The notes under the pieces are model-generated. The model was not told the origin of the DNA. It searched no databases and worked only from the letters and a program-made list of their open reading frames with translations. A stretch of DNA of 43,564 nucleotides from Apostichopus parvimensis. Its lineage: Eukaryota; Echinodermata; Holothuroidea; Aspidochirotida; Stichopodidae. The stretch lies in NCBI GenBank assembly GCA_000934455.1, contig KN892528.1, positions 1,547 through 45,110 of the forward strand, in the 5' to 3' direction. The translations under genes and the position numbers were made by a program. Below, piece after piece: positions 1-10,639 of this stretch (the first letter of the stretch is position 1; each line of letters opens with the position of its first letter).

Positions 1-604
1 AACACCAAGTGTGTAAACAACCACAACATTGGTAGAAAAAAATTGACATCAAAACCAAAAAATATAAAATTATAAACAACAACAAGACAAACAATAAGAA
101 TGGAAACAGTACAACAGAGTATCAAGAACAACTTTATCAACAAAGGCAACTCAAAATAACACAGATGCCAACAACCAAATGTCAAATAAATGAAATCAAT
201 ATTATTTATTGAATGTTAATCAACAACAAAATATTATTAAAGAAAAAGTGAATCCCTAAAATGCCTACAAATATGTAGCTACAAACTTTTGACTTGACAA
301 AAATTGTAACAGAGCATTGGAATGATTTTTCAATCATCTAATTGGGGAAAAAATAAAATACATCCATCAATTAATACCAGTTATAATTTTCAATGGGTTT
401 GGGACATTGGCATAAACATTCTTCTTCTCCTGAACCCAAAATCATTTGTTCCTTGCTTTCAATATACCGTTAAGTATACGTAAGAAGTCTTATTCAGACC
501 AACGAACAATCTCACATCAAATTGTACTTGGCATACTCTGTCTCTGACTGATTATTTCTGTTTTTTTGTTTTATGATATTCTCCCCCTTTTGTTTGTACT
601 TTAC
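1..604. other. intron of KIDINS220, no exon seen
   Basis: This AT-rich sequence lies downstream of the last readable exon. The next expected coding segment of KIDINS220 (after the ...VFER junction) was looked for on the minus strand and not seen, so the window probably ends inside an intron. Confidence 0.6.
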
Positions 605-770
605 CTCTCAAAGACACTCCTGAGTGGAAGTTCTTCTTCCACATCTTCCTGGTTATCTTGGCAATAGACAATCAACCATGACGTACGGTATGGCCATCTC
701 TCAGTCAGGTTTATCCACTGTGCCAACGTCTTCCACTTGAAGGATGTGTTACTGGCACGTAGGAGGCGAG
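605..770 (-). CDS. KIDINS220: KIDINS220 exon 15 of window (post-KAP region)
   Basis: This 166-base exon is entered in phase 1 and left in phase 2. Its acceptor is ...TTCTCATTCACAG at 771-773 and its donor is GAG AG|GTAAAG. It is too interrupted to show as a long open frame and was found by splice phase. It encodes ARLLRASNTSFKWKTLAQW followed by INLTERWPYRTSWLIVYCQD, then an acidic stretch ending in LRSVFER. This matches the very conserved WINLTEQWPYRTSWLI block that follows the KAP domain in vertebrate KIDINS220. The vertebrate protein has LRANQISFNWD where this one has LRASNTSFKWK. The first residue, A, is made by joining G from the preceding exon to CT here. Confidence 0.93.
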
Positions 771-1190
771 CTGTGAATGAGAAGGGAGAACCCCTGTCAA
801 CCTTTACAAACTAGAGCCTTGAAATGTCACATTCTGTATTAGACATTATAACTCGGTGTGCTACATATGAAGGTTGATTAGAATCCTTCATGTTGGTACT
901 CTTACCTCAGACACAAATGAATATTAATAATACAAGCTAGTGTCTTTTCATTCTTCTACCTTAAACGTTAATGCAGTTAATAAAACCTGAGTTATCTGAC
1001 CATATTGGACAATATCTGTATATATGACAAAAAGCTGGATCATAAAACTTTTGTACATTTTTGACCAGTTGACGGTAGTACTTGTCCATAGATATAACAC
1101 TTCCAACAATTTCCAGCAATTTCATTCCATTTATACCATCAGGGATATAGAGGGGGCTATTCCACTTATACCATCAGGCAATTAACACAC
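771..1190. other. intron, 420 bases
   Basis: This intron has a GTGTGTTAAT donor at the 1190 end and an AG acceptor at 771. I see no other feature in it. Confidence 0.85.
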
Positions 1191-1377
1191 CTGTGATAGA
1201 TACGATGTTCAGTAGTCTCCTCATATTTCTTGGGCTGAGGTCGCTGAACTGTTCGTCCGATGCAAGTAACTGGGAGACATCTTTGGTGATGCTACGTTGA
1301 CGATTCAACGAGGACTGGTCGTTGTTGCCCTTCTTGGAACTCTCCCCGTAAATGGTGGTAACCATGGTAGTCTCATT
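1191..1377 (-). CDS. KIDINS220: KIDINS220 exon 14 of window (linker after KAP NTPase)
   Basis: This 187-base exon runs from phase 0 to phase 1, with acceptor TTACTTCATAG and donor ATCACAG|GTGTGT. It encodes a polar, serine-rich linker ([20 protein letters not shown]) followed by a conserved block. The block includes [17 protein letters not shown], then [20 protein letters not shown]. The vertebrate equivalent reads [20 protein letters not shown], so the identity is firm. The apparent ATG at the fourth-fifth codon is internal and is not a start. The preceding exon may be the one ending at 6988 or the candidate cassette exon at 5256-5363; all three junctions are phase 0. Confidence 0.93.
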
Positions 1378-4300
1378 CTATGAAGTAAAAACATCCAGAA
1401 ATAAAATCACAGAAACTAATATTAACAAAAAATATCATCTTTTAACAACAACAAACAATTTGCTAGTGTCTGATGATTACGTATTCTCGTAATGTAACAA
1501 ATACATCAGTATTCTCATAATGTTACAAATACATCAGTATTCTCATGTTACAAATACATCAGTATTCCCGTAATGTTACAAATACATCAGTATTCTCATA
1601 ATGTTACAAATACATAGACGATGCATTCTTGTAACATTACAAATACATAGATGATGTATTCTTGTAACATTACAAATACATAGATGATGTATTCTTGTAA
1701 CATTACAAATACATAGATCACATATTCTCGTAACATTACAAATACATAGATCACATATCCTTGTAACATTACAAATACATCAGATCATGTATTCTCGTAA
1801 CATTACAAATACATAGATCATGTATTCTCAAAATGTTACAAATACATAGATCACATATTCTCGTAATGTTACAAAAACGTCAGATCACATATTCTCGTAA
1901 TGTTACAAAAACATCAGATCATGTATGTTCGCATACATATACTCTTCATATCTTCACAATTCTTAATGAGGGTACAAATTTTCAAAAAAAGTAACATTAT
2001 TGTTACTTTGCAAATTGGTTAAAAAAAAAAGCACATTTAAACATCTCCATGATATTTTGTTAGTGATTTAACATATTCCAGATACTATATATATTTTAAA
2101 TCACCAATCAGACCAAACCTACTGTTTGTGATACATATATAGACTTAATGAACACATTAATACTGCTTGACTTTACATGATGTCCCTCTTTGTGAAAATC
2201 ATAATCGCATATTGCATATTTTTTTTATAAACAAGAGAAACTTTATTTTCTCAGGATAGAAAAAGAGAATGATTACAAAGTTTTAGAAAAGCAAACATTG
2301 GTCTTCAATGAAACTATTTAAGGGATTAAATGATCTGTAATATAAGATGGCTATTTGCCTTCTCTAAGAAAACGCATTTAGTAATATTAATAAACACATC
2401 GGAAGTCTTTATACACCTCATAGATTGCAGCTGGATGCTTGTTTTGATTGGCTGGTTATACCAGGAAATTCCTTTATGTAGCCAGCTACATTTAACAATA
2501 GTAGTCCCATTTGTAATGAATTTATCAACTATTTGTAATCATACAGAGATATTTATTAAACACCAAACTAATCTTTATAATGTAAGGTAAAATCGATTAA
2601 ACAAGATAAGTGGAAAGAGTGATAATTGCAAAGGATCCCTTGGCCACCTTTAGGGGAAAAGGGGGATCACCAAGCAGGGTAAAAGGGGTTGAATGTAAGG
2701 ACCAGGTAGTAGACGAATGGGTAAAATATTAATGCAAAAAGGAAAATAAAGAGCTCAGATTGCACTGACTAAAGAGGATTGTTGTACTACCTCCCTCCTT
2801 GATTTCAACACCAATGAAAGTAAATTTATAGTAAGTAATTAATAAATTAGGGTCAATCCTCGGCATTTTTGTAATCCAGTCATATTTCATGGTAGTATTA
2901 AATAATGTTAAAAGCGTTGTAACTTTGAAATTGAAGATTTGTTTTTTACTTTGCTTTGCTATTTTTTGTAACAAAACTTTATAGTGGAGCTAAAGATCTA
3001 CATCAAGCGAAAAAATTAAGTTATTTGAGAGCGAATATTTCATAAAAATTAATTCAAAATGCTGCTTTATGGCCACCCTGCCGATTGTAAGCTAGCAGTT
3101 GGTTCCAATGGAATAATGGCCAAATGATTGTTTTTGCATAGCATCAGAGAAGCATGCAAACTTACATGGAGATGCTGACCACATGACTACCTGCAAGCTA
3201 ACAGGGGTCACAACAGGTCACGGTTCTATTTTGCATTGTTGAATCTGTTCACACAGAGCGGACAGTATATACTTACCGTAAAATTCTTCATCACTTATCA
3301 AATATACATAATATTTGTTTAAACATGTACAAGAATTATTTTACACAAAAACTTTTGACTTTAATTGTGATGATTTATAGGAAACTTATTGATACTTTTA
3401 ATCAGAAGAGCAACACCAAGGATTATATAATTCTTCTATAGCTGCTATGCCCTGTCCTGTAGGGTTGTCTGTCTGTTATAACTTATTTATTATCAAGAAT
3501 TGAGAGAAATGCTAAAGGGTCTAAATAGAACAGTACTAACTTCCCTATTTCTCTCTAAAAAGTCATTTTTATGCTTAGCTTTGTCTCTGCTTAACCCCCC
3601 CCTCCCCCAATCTCCACCTCCCTGGGGGTTTAGTAAACTAGATGTACAATACAATGTTCAAAATGCAGCAGGCTTCTCTCCCAAATTTATGCACTACCTA
3701 GAAACACAAATTACGAAGACCTTGAAGAATGATGGATGGATGAGACTAACCTCTGATAATTTCAAAGCAAATCTTTATTTGTGAAGGATAAAAGCCTATT
3801 TCTTTTAGGCAGTGAGGAAGTCTCTTGGAAGTAAGCGGATAAAATTATAAATAGAAAACAGGAACAACGACCGGAGCTTGGAGCATCGGGTAGGCTCGGC
3901 TTTAAATGCTGTTACCATGGTTATGTATCTGTGTCAATGACTGCTTTAGATCGACAACTGATGCATTCACCCTCCAGTCATGTTCCCAGACATACACATT
4001 AAAGGGGATTTGAGGATATGTCAGGGGTTTGGCGTGTATCAGCGAACTTTTGTTCAAGACCACAACCATATTGTACTTAAACGTTGGAAATATCAGACGT
4101 TTGTCTCATCTGTTGATCGATGAATTCGTCGCTCAAAAATTATAATGGTGTTGGTTTTCCGAACAATGCTATCTGCAATGACCACATTTGAATTTGAAAC
4201 AAATAAATGATTTCATGAAACTGCAACATAATGTTAGATATATTCTACCTCCCTTTGGGGAGTGAGGGAGGGGGGAAGGATGGCATCTGTCATTTGAAAC

Positions 4301-5255
4301 AAATAAAGACAGATGGCTTAAAAATGAAGTGGTGCACAAATGTATAGCAAAGTGTCAATAACAATAAATTTAAAAAAAAGAATGATTTTAAGCCAATAGT
4401 AAGGTGCTTTAAGAGTATGAGACTAACCTACAAAGGCAACCAATGATGACAGGCAAAGTAAAGCTACAAGCTCATGCGGTGATTGATTATACTTTCTACA
4501 CCAACGTCATCAACGGAGCCAAGCTTGCCGATAAGCCATGTGCAACATACGATGTAAATCAGGGAGTACTCCATCAATAACTTCCCAAAGCAACATCCAC
4601 ATGCTTCGGTTTTAGTTGCCAGGCACGATTATGTTTAAAAGTTCGAATTGGAAAAGCATCTGGTCTAACATGAGATTTATCGGTCACTAACCTGCCAAAA
4701 ACCTATCCTTGTATAAACTGTGGGGTTTCTTCGGCGGGGGGGAGATGAGGGGGATAGAATGTTCCACAATTCAGTCTTGGAAAGCAAAGTAAAACAACAA
4801 AAGGAACTAAAAGGAACTAAAAGGAACAAAAGAATGGTTTGAGATATCCTTTCTACTTGTTGTTTGATTTTTGACAATCTACAACTTAAAAACTTATTGT
4901 CTCCAAATGTTGCATTTTCTGCATGGTGCATTGTTGCATGAAAAAAATAAATATATGTTGCTGGCATGTCTATAATTGTATTATAGAAATGATCATTATT
5001 TTTGCTGCTGTCTGTCTTACACCTCATAATTTCTGTAATTTCACAGCCTTAATAAAACAAAATGACCGATCAACCCTTGGAAGCAGAATATTATGATAAC
5101 CAGAAAACAAAACCAGATCAAACCAAACAGGAAAAAAAAAGAAAAAAAGGGGCGGGGGCAAGCTCAAGGAATGATGCATTTATCTGAAGGTTAGGCAAAT
5201 GTTTGCTAGCAGGGATTCATGCGAGGAGAGGGACATAGGAGGGGTTTCACTTTAC
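1378..5255. other. intron, about 3.9 kb
   Basis: Intronic DNA with a minisatellite at about 1471-1930 and otherwise simple-sequence AT-rich stretches. No convincing exon was seen apart from the candidate that follows. Confidence 0.6.
1471..1930. repeat. minisatellite, 28-33 base units, about 14 copies
   Basis: The unit is approximately ACAAATACATCAGTATTCTC plus GTAATGTT, with ACAAATACAT as the most constant part. Early and late units carry the core (G/A)TAATGTTAC, while the middle units (about 1625-1810) carry GTAACATTAC, which is its reverse complement. Unit length also rises from 28 to about 33 bases in the second half, where AGATCATGT or AGATCACAT is added. Confidence 0.9.
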
Positions 5256-5363
5256 CCTTCTCCATTCAAAACCAGCTTTGTCAATCTTTGGTGGTGAAGC
5301 CTCTATTTCAGGTATTTCAGGGATACAGGGTAGATGTAGGTGATTTGACCCTGGGCCATCCTG
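5256..5363 (-). CDS. candidate cassette exon of KIDINS220 (36 codons)
   Basis: On the minus strand a good acceptor (ATTACTCTTTTTACCAGCAG) precedes an open stretch of 108 bases that ends at AGAAGG|GTAAAG. It starts and ends in phase 0, and both neighbouring KIDINS220 exons (ending 6988, starting 1377) also join in phase 0, so it can be included or skipped without a frame change. The reading is QDGPGSNHLHLPCIPEIPEI, then EASPPKIDKAGFEWRR. It would lie in the linker after the KAP domain, which is poorly conserved in sequence and length. The acceptor is a tandem CAGCAG, so a 105-base form starting at 5360 is equally possible. I cannot match the residues to a known KIDINS220 segment. Confidence 0.45.
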
Positions 5364-6987
5364 CTGGTAAAAAGAGTAATATCTGTAGTAACCATGACGA
5401 CAACAACCATCTTTTTTTTCGATACCACAGCAGTCATGTTGTCTGTTACCAGATGACATCGTCATGTAATGGAAGGAATTATTTGAGTTTCAACATAAAA
5501 TATTTGCAGTGTTGGACAAGGGTAGACGGGTATAGGAGAATGAATGAGAGGAAAAATATTTCGGACACTTTTAACGAGTAACAAGAGACTTGACATCTTT
5601 AACTGTGCCTTCATGTGACTTCAAAAAAAGGGTTCGTGTACTTCTCGTGGTAAGCCGCAAAGTTTTCCTTTTTTTCCGTAGGGAATGAGGATCGCCCTAC
5701 TTTTGAAGTCTCTCATTAAAATTGCATTTATTAGTATATTTTGCCTCTGGTGACAATTAGATATCGGTGAGCAAACACCGCTGCCAGGGCTAGGGGGACT
5801 TTTAAAAGTGCTCTAGAAGGAGATGATTAAGTCCTTTTTGAAGAGACAAAGCTTTCCAAAGCTTTCTCACCACGGCTTGGAGGTGTATTTATGACGGGGG
5901 GAGGAAAAATTCAGTTTAAACTCAAAGATCAGCAAAACAAGATGGCAAACATAACTAAATGGAAGCTTAAAAAGCTAGAATGAGGATTTGACAAAAAAAA
6001 ATAATAAATAATAATGATATACTTCATGGACTGTGGGACCTTGAAATGAAATGAAATGAAAAAAAAAAAATTATAACGAAAAAGAAAAAATGAAGAAGGA
6101 AAAACAAGAAGATCCAATGGAAACTGGAAAAGGAATGGAATGGTTCAAGGGTACTTGAAATTAACTGAACATGAAACAATGGTGCAAACATGCATATCCT
6201 ACGTTCATCTAGCCAAAGACGTGCCGTGCCGTTCCTTGTGGTCATGGCAACTGCAGAATTGACTCTGTAACATTCATGTCTGTTCAGATGAATGTTACCA
6301 ATGTTTTGTGAGTTGAGATTAATGGCGGATGGATGGATGGATGGATATTATGAGTATCATGAACAAAATGAAAGGAAATCTTGATAAAGATGATATAAAT
6401 GATGGTTTAATGCCAAAATCAGTCAATATTAATAATGAACTCGTGCAATAAACAAAAACAAAAAGTAATCATTTCTCTTTTCTCTTTTTTGAATACTTGA
6501 TTCTATGTTTTGCTACGGGCAAGATACCCGCTGACTAAAAAGGAACTGATTTGATTGTGCCTTTTACCACAAACTTGTCCTTCAAATTTGACATGAGGTA
6601 TATTAACAGAATTTGTTCAATTATTAGGTGCATTTTGCTCTGTGTATTGACTTTCATTGATTCAGATTCAAGCGAGAAATCAAACAACGTTTTGATAATC
6701 AAAAAGGAGGACAACTCTACCGACACTTAAAATACCAGAATTCAGCTGTCAAAAGAAATCCTGTATGGATTTGCACTAGCATCTAAAAACTACTGTTAAG
6801 TACAGGTCCCTGTTTTTTTTAGTAAGAAACAATTTTCACCTTTGCTTTACGGATAAAACATCAATACTTAAAAAAGGGGACAGTTTTACATGGCTACGAC
6901 GACATGTTGTTTCAACTCGTTACCAGAAATAATTTGTGACTTTTTGGACACTTGTACTCTGACATCCATTTACGGATGCTGCCATAC
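5364..6987. other. intron (or part of one), 1.6 kb
   Basis: Intronic DNA between the KAP exon and the candidate cassette exon. It contains a short GGAT repeat at 6327-6346 and A-rich simple sequence at about 6040-6110. No exon was seen. Confidence 0.6.
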
Positions 6988-7658
6988 CTTGGGTGTTTCG
7001 GGACTGACGTGGTTCTGCGTGGGCACCGTCATCGACTCCCTGATCCTGGCACCGACCTCCAGGTAGAACGGAAGATGGATCAGATTGCGGAGATAATCGT
7101 AGCCTCGGATTTGAGCATCTCGGAAGACCGAGTGCAGATTGGAGTCTATTGCTTTTGTGATTATGTACGGATCCACCACCAGGTTCACGATGAACGGTCT
7201 CCGGGGAGACGTGAATAATGTTTTGATGGCGTCTAACATCCTCAATATCTGCTCCTGCTCACAGCTGTCTAACCCATCCACAAAGATGACCATTCTGGTC
7301 TGCCTGTTCTGGAACGCATCGATGCATTCCACCAGGTCGGCTAGAGAATCCGCCTCCGATTTCAACCGGTGCAGAAACTGCTCCTGTTTCATGTTGGTGG
7401 CGCTCTGGGCAACGCGGCCAAGCCGAGTGTGGGTGGGGTACAGTAACTGGTAAACCATCTCAGTGATATTCACACTGTTCAGTAATATTGCAATCAGGAC
7501 GATGCCCGACAAAACGCAGAGCGGAATACGGAGGTGAGCGTAGTCCTTGGATAAAAGATACAGGTATAGTAAGACGAGGCTCGCCACGATACAACACAGG
7601 ACTGAACAGGTGAAGACAAATCGAGGGATGCAGCAAACACGTTTAAGTCTGGGTTTAT
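6988..7658 (-). CDS. KIDINS220: KIDINS220 exon 13 of window: KAP NTPase TM3-TM4 and Walker B
   Basis: This is the largest exon, 671 bases and 224 residues, entered in phase 1 and left in phase 0 (CCCAAG|GTATGG). Residues 14-36 (from FVFTCSVLCC) and 45-63 (from IPLCVLSGIV) are hydrophobic and correspond to the third and fourth membrane segments. A helical cytosolic stretch follows. Residues 123-131 are the Walker B motif MVIFVDGLD (7293-7267), with the acidic DGLD expected for Mg-ATP coordination, followed by SCEQEQILRMLDAIKTLF. The stretch VVDPYIITKAIDSNLHSVFR, then GYDYLRNLIHLPFYL, is the conserved end of the KAP fold. The segment from about 200 onward (ARIRESMTVPTQNH) is polar linker. Confidence 0.96.
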
Positions 7659-7739
7659 CTGATGGAGAAACAAAGAGGCAAGATTTTAAATGTCTGGTAG
7701 CTTGCAAAACACAAGGGTGGTTTTGTAATAGAGTTACAA

Positions 7740-8240
7740 TTACCTCCCCAACCCTAACCCATCCTACCCCCATCCATTACCCATCCTAACCCCATCCATA
7801 TCCCAAACCCAATCCCATCCTACCCCCATCGATATCCCATCCTAACCTCCCCCAACCCTATCCCATCCTACCCCCCATCCCTATCCCATCCTACCCCTAA
7901 CCCTACCTAACCGACATCCATATCCCATCCTACCCCCATCCATACCCCATCCTACACCCATCCCTATCCCATCCTACCCCCAACCCTATCCCATCCTAAC
8001 CCCCATCCTTATCCCATCTACCCCACATCTATACCCCATCCTACCTCCCATCCCTATTCCATCCTACCCCAACCCAATCCCATTCTAACCCTATCCATAT
8101 CCCATCCTACCCCTCATCCATATCCCATCCTACCTCATCCATATCCCATCCTAACCTCCCCAACCCTATCCCATCCTACCCCCATCCATATCCCATCCTA
8201 CCTCCTCTTACCCTATCCCATCCTATCACCCCCCTCCAAC
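7740..8240. repeat. C-rich minisatellite, about 23-25 base units
   Basis: About twenty imperfect copies of a unit like CCCATCCTACCCCCATCCAT followed by ATC. The opposite strand, which is the transcribed sense of the gene, reads GGGATGG and GGGGTAGGATGGG, with many closely spaced G runs. It contains short CCCTAACCC stretches, but these are units of the same minisatellite and not telomeric repeats. Confidence 0.92.
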
Positions 8241-8695
8241 CCTACGAAGCATGCTTTATGGTATCATCACACAGACATTTTGTACTGTTCTAGTATTGGA
8301 AAAAAACTTCCACCAAAAGGATGTAAATACAGGCAGATTCAGACAGATGAAACTCCAAGGCTAAATATGTGTTTGTAGAACTTCAAAATGGTAGATTCAA
8401 AAAGGAAGAGGGTATAAAAGACCCTAGAGAGGGGGTCACTGGGGTGGGAGGGGAGGTGCACAGTGCAAGAATGTTATCAGTTTGTATGCTTGGTAGGTCG
8501 GAGTGCATATGTATAGGAGACAGGTAAGAGTGGAATGATGTAAAAGAAACACAGACAGTTTGCCATTTTTGAATTAACAAAGTAAAAGAGCTGCTCATGT
8601 TTTTTTTACGACTGATGTCACTGGAATTATGATGATACCACTAAAGTACTCTTATCATGAGATGATACCACTGAAATCATAATAGTAACAGTGAT

Positions 8696-8755
8696 ATTAC
8701 TACTTGAGTGATATCACTCAACATCACTACTTGAGTGATATCACTCAACATCAAA
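8696..8755. repeat. two tandem copies of a palindrome-containing 27-28 base unit
   Basis: The unit ACTACTTGAGTGATATCACT plus CAACATC occurs twice in a row. Each copy contains the perfect 18-base palindrome TTGAGTGATATCACTCAA. The sequence just upstream (8630-8690) has looser GATGATACCACT repeats. The array ends about 40 bases downstream of the exon ending at 8797, so it sits in the 5' part of the intron next to the splice donor. Confidence 0.85.
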
Positions 8756-8796
8756 AGTCTCTTGAAGACACCGGTGAGGATCGAAGGGGTTGTTAC

Positions 8797-8948
8797 CTTC
8801 TTCGGGTTTCGTCTTGACCACCTGGTGGAGACGAGCAGCCAAGAAACCAAGTTTCTTCTCCACAGATCTGCTGATAGATGCAAGGGTATGGGCCAAAGGG
8901 GCCTCACCTCCTAGATGGGACAGCTGCAATGGTTCACCAAATATGAAC
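8797..8948 (-). CDS. KIDINS220: KIDINS220 exon 12 of window (KAP cytosolic insert)
   Basis: This 152-base exon runs from phase 2 to phase 1, with acceptor TTTTCTCGTAG and donor GAAGAAG|GTAACA. It encodes RFIFGEPLQLSHLGGEAPLA, then HTLASISRSVEKKLGFLAAR, then LHQVVKTKPEE. The vertebrate protein has RFLFTDYNRLSSVGGETSLA and EREFGFLATRLFRVFKTED here. The stretch lies between the second and third membrane segments of the KAP domain, on the cytosolic side by the family model. The donor (AAG|GTAAC) deviates slightly from consensus, but the phase and the next exon fit. Confidence 0.94.
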
Positions 8949-9115
8949 CTACGAGAAAAGAAAAAAATATCATTCAAATATAAAGAAGATAAAAAAACAC
9001 TGAATGTGTCATGAACGTTTGAGATTATTCACGACTGTAAATTTGCACACGATGATGATGATGATGGCCTGAGATAAATTAGGATTGCATTAATAGGTGT
9101 ACTGTAATATTGTAC

Positions 9116-9275
9116 CTGATTGGCAGTGCTTTGACATTGGCATTATCTTTAGGATATGGTGGGTTACAGAAACAGAGCTCCCCCAGAAGCTGGAGGTAGT
9201 TGAGCTGTCTGGCCAGCCAGACACTCAAGGTGTTTGAACCTCGCCACTTCCTGCGGTGACCGTAGTAAATTAATC
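9116..9275 (-). CDS. KIDINS220: KIDINS220 exon 11 of window (KAP, after TM2)
   Basis: This 160-base exon runs from phase 1 to phase 2. Its acceptor, TTTCACTGCCCCAG, has a good pyrimidine tract, and its donor is AATCAG|GTACAA. It encodes GLIYYGHRRKWRGSNTLSVW, then LARQLNYLQLLGELCFCNPP, then YPKDNANVKALPIR. The matching vertebrate blocks are [20 protein letters not shown] and TTKALPVRF. The exon is split between several short open stretches and is recognised from splice phase plus this match. Confidence 0.93.
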
Positions 9276-10011
9276 CTGGGGCAGTGAAAAGAAAGGGAAA
9301 TGTTTTTAAAAAAAAATAAGAAAAACCTCCTCGGGGCTAGAGCAATCTAACACAACTCATGATCTTCCGCTTTTAGAAGAATCGATGAAAACAAAGCAAA
9401 TCAATATTTCCTTAATTAAACTTACTTTATACAAAAACAGAGAAATGCATAAAAATCCTGACTAAAATGACGAGACAAGTTCACCACCAATTTTTTTATT
9501 TTGTTATTATTTCGCATGATTGATTACGAAAAATATCGAACAGGGGTCGTACTACTTGCATGTATAACATGACACATTTGTGGTCAAACCAGACTGATCC
9601 AATGCAAACTATGAGAGTATATCTCTCAAGGGGTACTGCCTCCCAGGCCACTACAGCATGAGAAATAAAATTACAACTTATTCAGAGGTAATTGGCTTCT
9701 CAGATGTTACAGAAATTATTAATTTATCTGCAAATTTCATCTAAAATACTATCATTCATTGGTTCAGGAGCAATGTATGTTAAATAGCAAGCAGGGAAAA
9801 ATGACATTTTTTATTAGTTAATTAGTTTAACATGTTTTTCCTCTCTTTTCTTTGTTCATTAACATGTCACAAAGGTTTGAGACAATAGGTATAAACATTT
9901 TACCATACCAGCCTCTTCAACTGGAATAAACTTTCCTAACCGTAAATAAAGTAAGTTGAAGTCTTAGGTCAAATGAAGGAAAACTGGTATGTTTGAAAAA
10001 CAAAAACTCAC
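9276..10011. other. intron, 0.74 kb
   Basis: AT-rich intron between the second membrane-segment exon and the exon that follows it. No feature beyond the splice sites was seen. Confidence 0.8.
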
Positions 10012-10194
10012 CTAAAATGGCTAGTAAAGTTAAAAATATGGTTACAAATGTGACAACTGCTGGTAAAGGCTTTCTGGTCGTGAAAACAACCAAGGTGGCC
10101 ATTAAACTGCTGAATACTGCAACTAATGCCACCACGGTGACGGAGAAAGCAAACTGTGGTTTCGTGTCCTGCTGTGTAAATTGACACATTTCAT
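10012..10194 (-). CDS. KIDINS220: KIDINS220 exon 10 of window: KAP TM1 and TM2
   Basis: This 183-base exon runs from phase 1 to phase 1, with acceptor ATATCTTTGCAG and donor ATTTTAG|GTGAGT. After a polar start (NEMCQFTQQDTKPQ) come two hydrophobic segments. The first begins FAFSVTVVALVAVF and runs about 24 residues. A short turn TTRKPLP follows. The second is AVVTFVTIFLTLLAIL. In KIDINS220 these are the first two membrane segments, inserted into the NTPase just after Walker A, which is the hallmark of the KAP family. The open frame runs on into the flanking introns on both sides, but the splice phases set the exon limits. Confidence 0.93.
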
Positions 10195-10639
10195 CTGCAA
10201 AGATATGGAAGAAAAAGAAGAATAAAAACTGCCAGAATGCAAAGGATTTATAGCCTAAGGGGTATTTGTTGTCTACTAGACACAAAAAGCAGCAACAGAC
10301 ATAATGAGGTTGTATAATACTTTTTTGCATTGTAAAAAGGTTCACTTGTCCAGATCCTCCATCCCTTCTCCATCACCCACCCACCCACCCACCCAACCCC
10401 CCTCACTACCCCATTTCTTCTCCTTCCACAGCTATCATGAATTCAAACCGTAGTTTTGTACGGCAAAATCATGTCTGGTGAATGTAAACACTGTTGTCAG
10501 TCACATGGATAAGAAAGACCGTCCTCCCCCCCCCCACTCTCATCCTCATGCAAATTTATATTTATACCATAACCATTTGTAGATGATCCAAAAATTTTCA
10601 TTTAAGGGGGAACAAAAAAAAAAGGCAATCGCTACTCAC
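10195..10639. other. intron, 445 bases
   Basis: Intron containing a CCCACCCACCC-rich stretch near 10375-10410 and a C run near 10527. No exon was seen. Confidence 0.85.

Larger units (their letters stand above)
7659..8796. other. intron, 1.1 kb, half minisatellite
   Basis: This intron separates the first and second KAP membrane-pair exons. It holds the C-rich minisatellite at 7740-8240 and a small palindromic tandem repeat at 8696-8755. The CTCCATCAG acceptor is only about 80 bases from the end of the C-rich array. Confidence 0.85.

Noticed and set aside
4443-4580. Small + strand frame of 45 codons (MMTGKVKLQAHAVIDY...) with fairly protein-like composition and a less AT-rich stretch
   Set aside because: The opposite strand over the same bases also gives protein-like frames, and there is no start context, splice signal or family match. 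It could be an old element remnant, but this cannot be supported.
4677-5027. 116-codon open frame on the minus strand within the large post-KAP intron
   Set aside because: Low-complexity ends and no motif. It lies where no extra KIDINS220 coding is required, and no splice pair was convincing.
7740-8240. Telomere-like CCCTAACCC stretches
   Set aside because: They occur singly inside a minisatellite with a longer and different unit; there is no (CCCTAA)n array.
9917-10345. 142-codon minus-strand frame taken as a single membrane-protein gene
   Set aside because: It is the KIDINS220 exon at 10012-10194 read through into both flanking introns. The AG and GT sites and the phases of neighbouring exons set the true limits.
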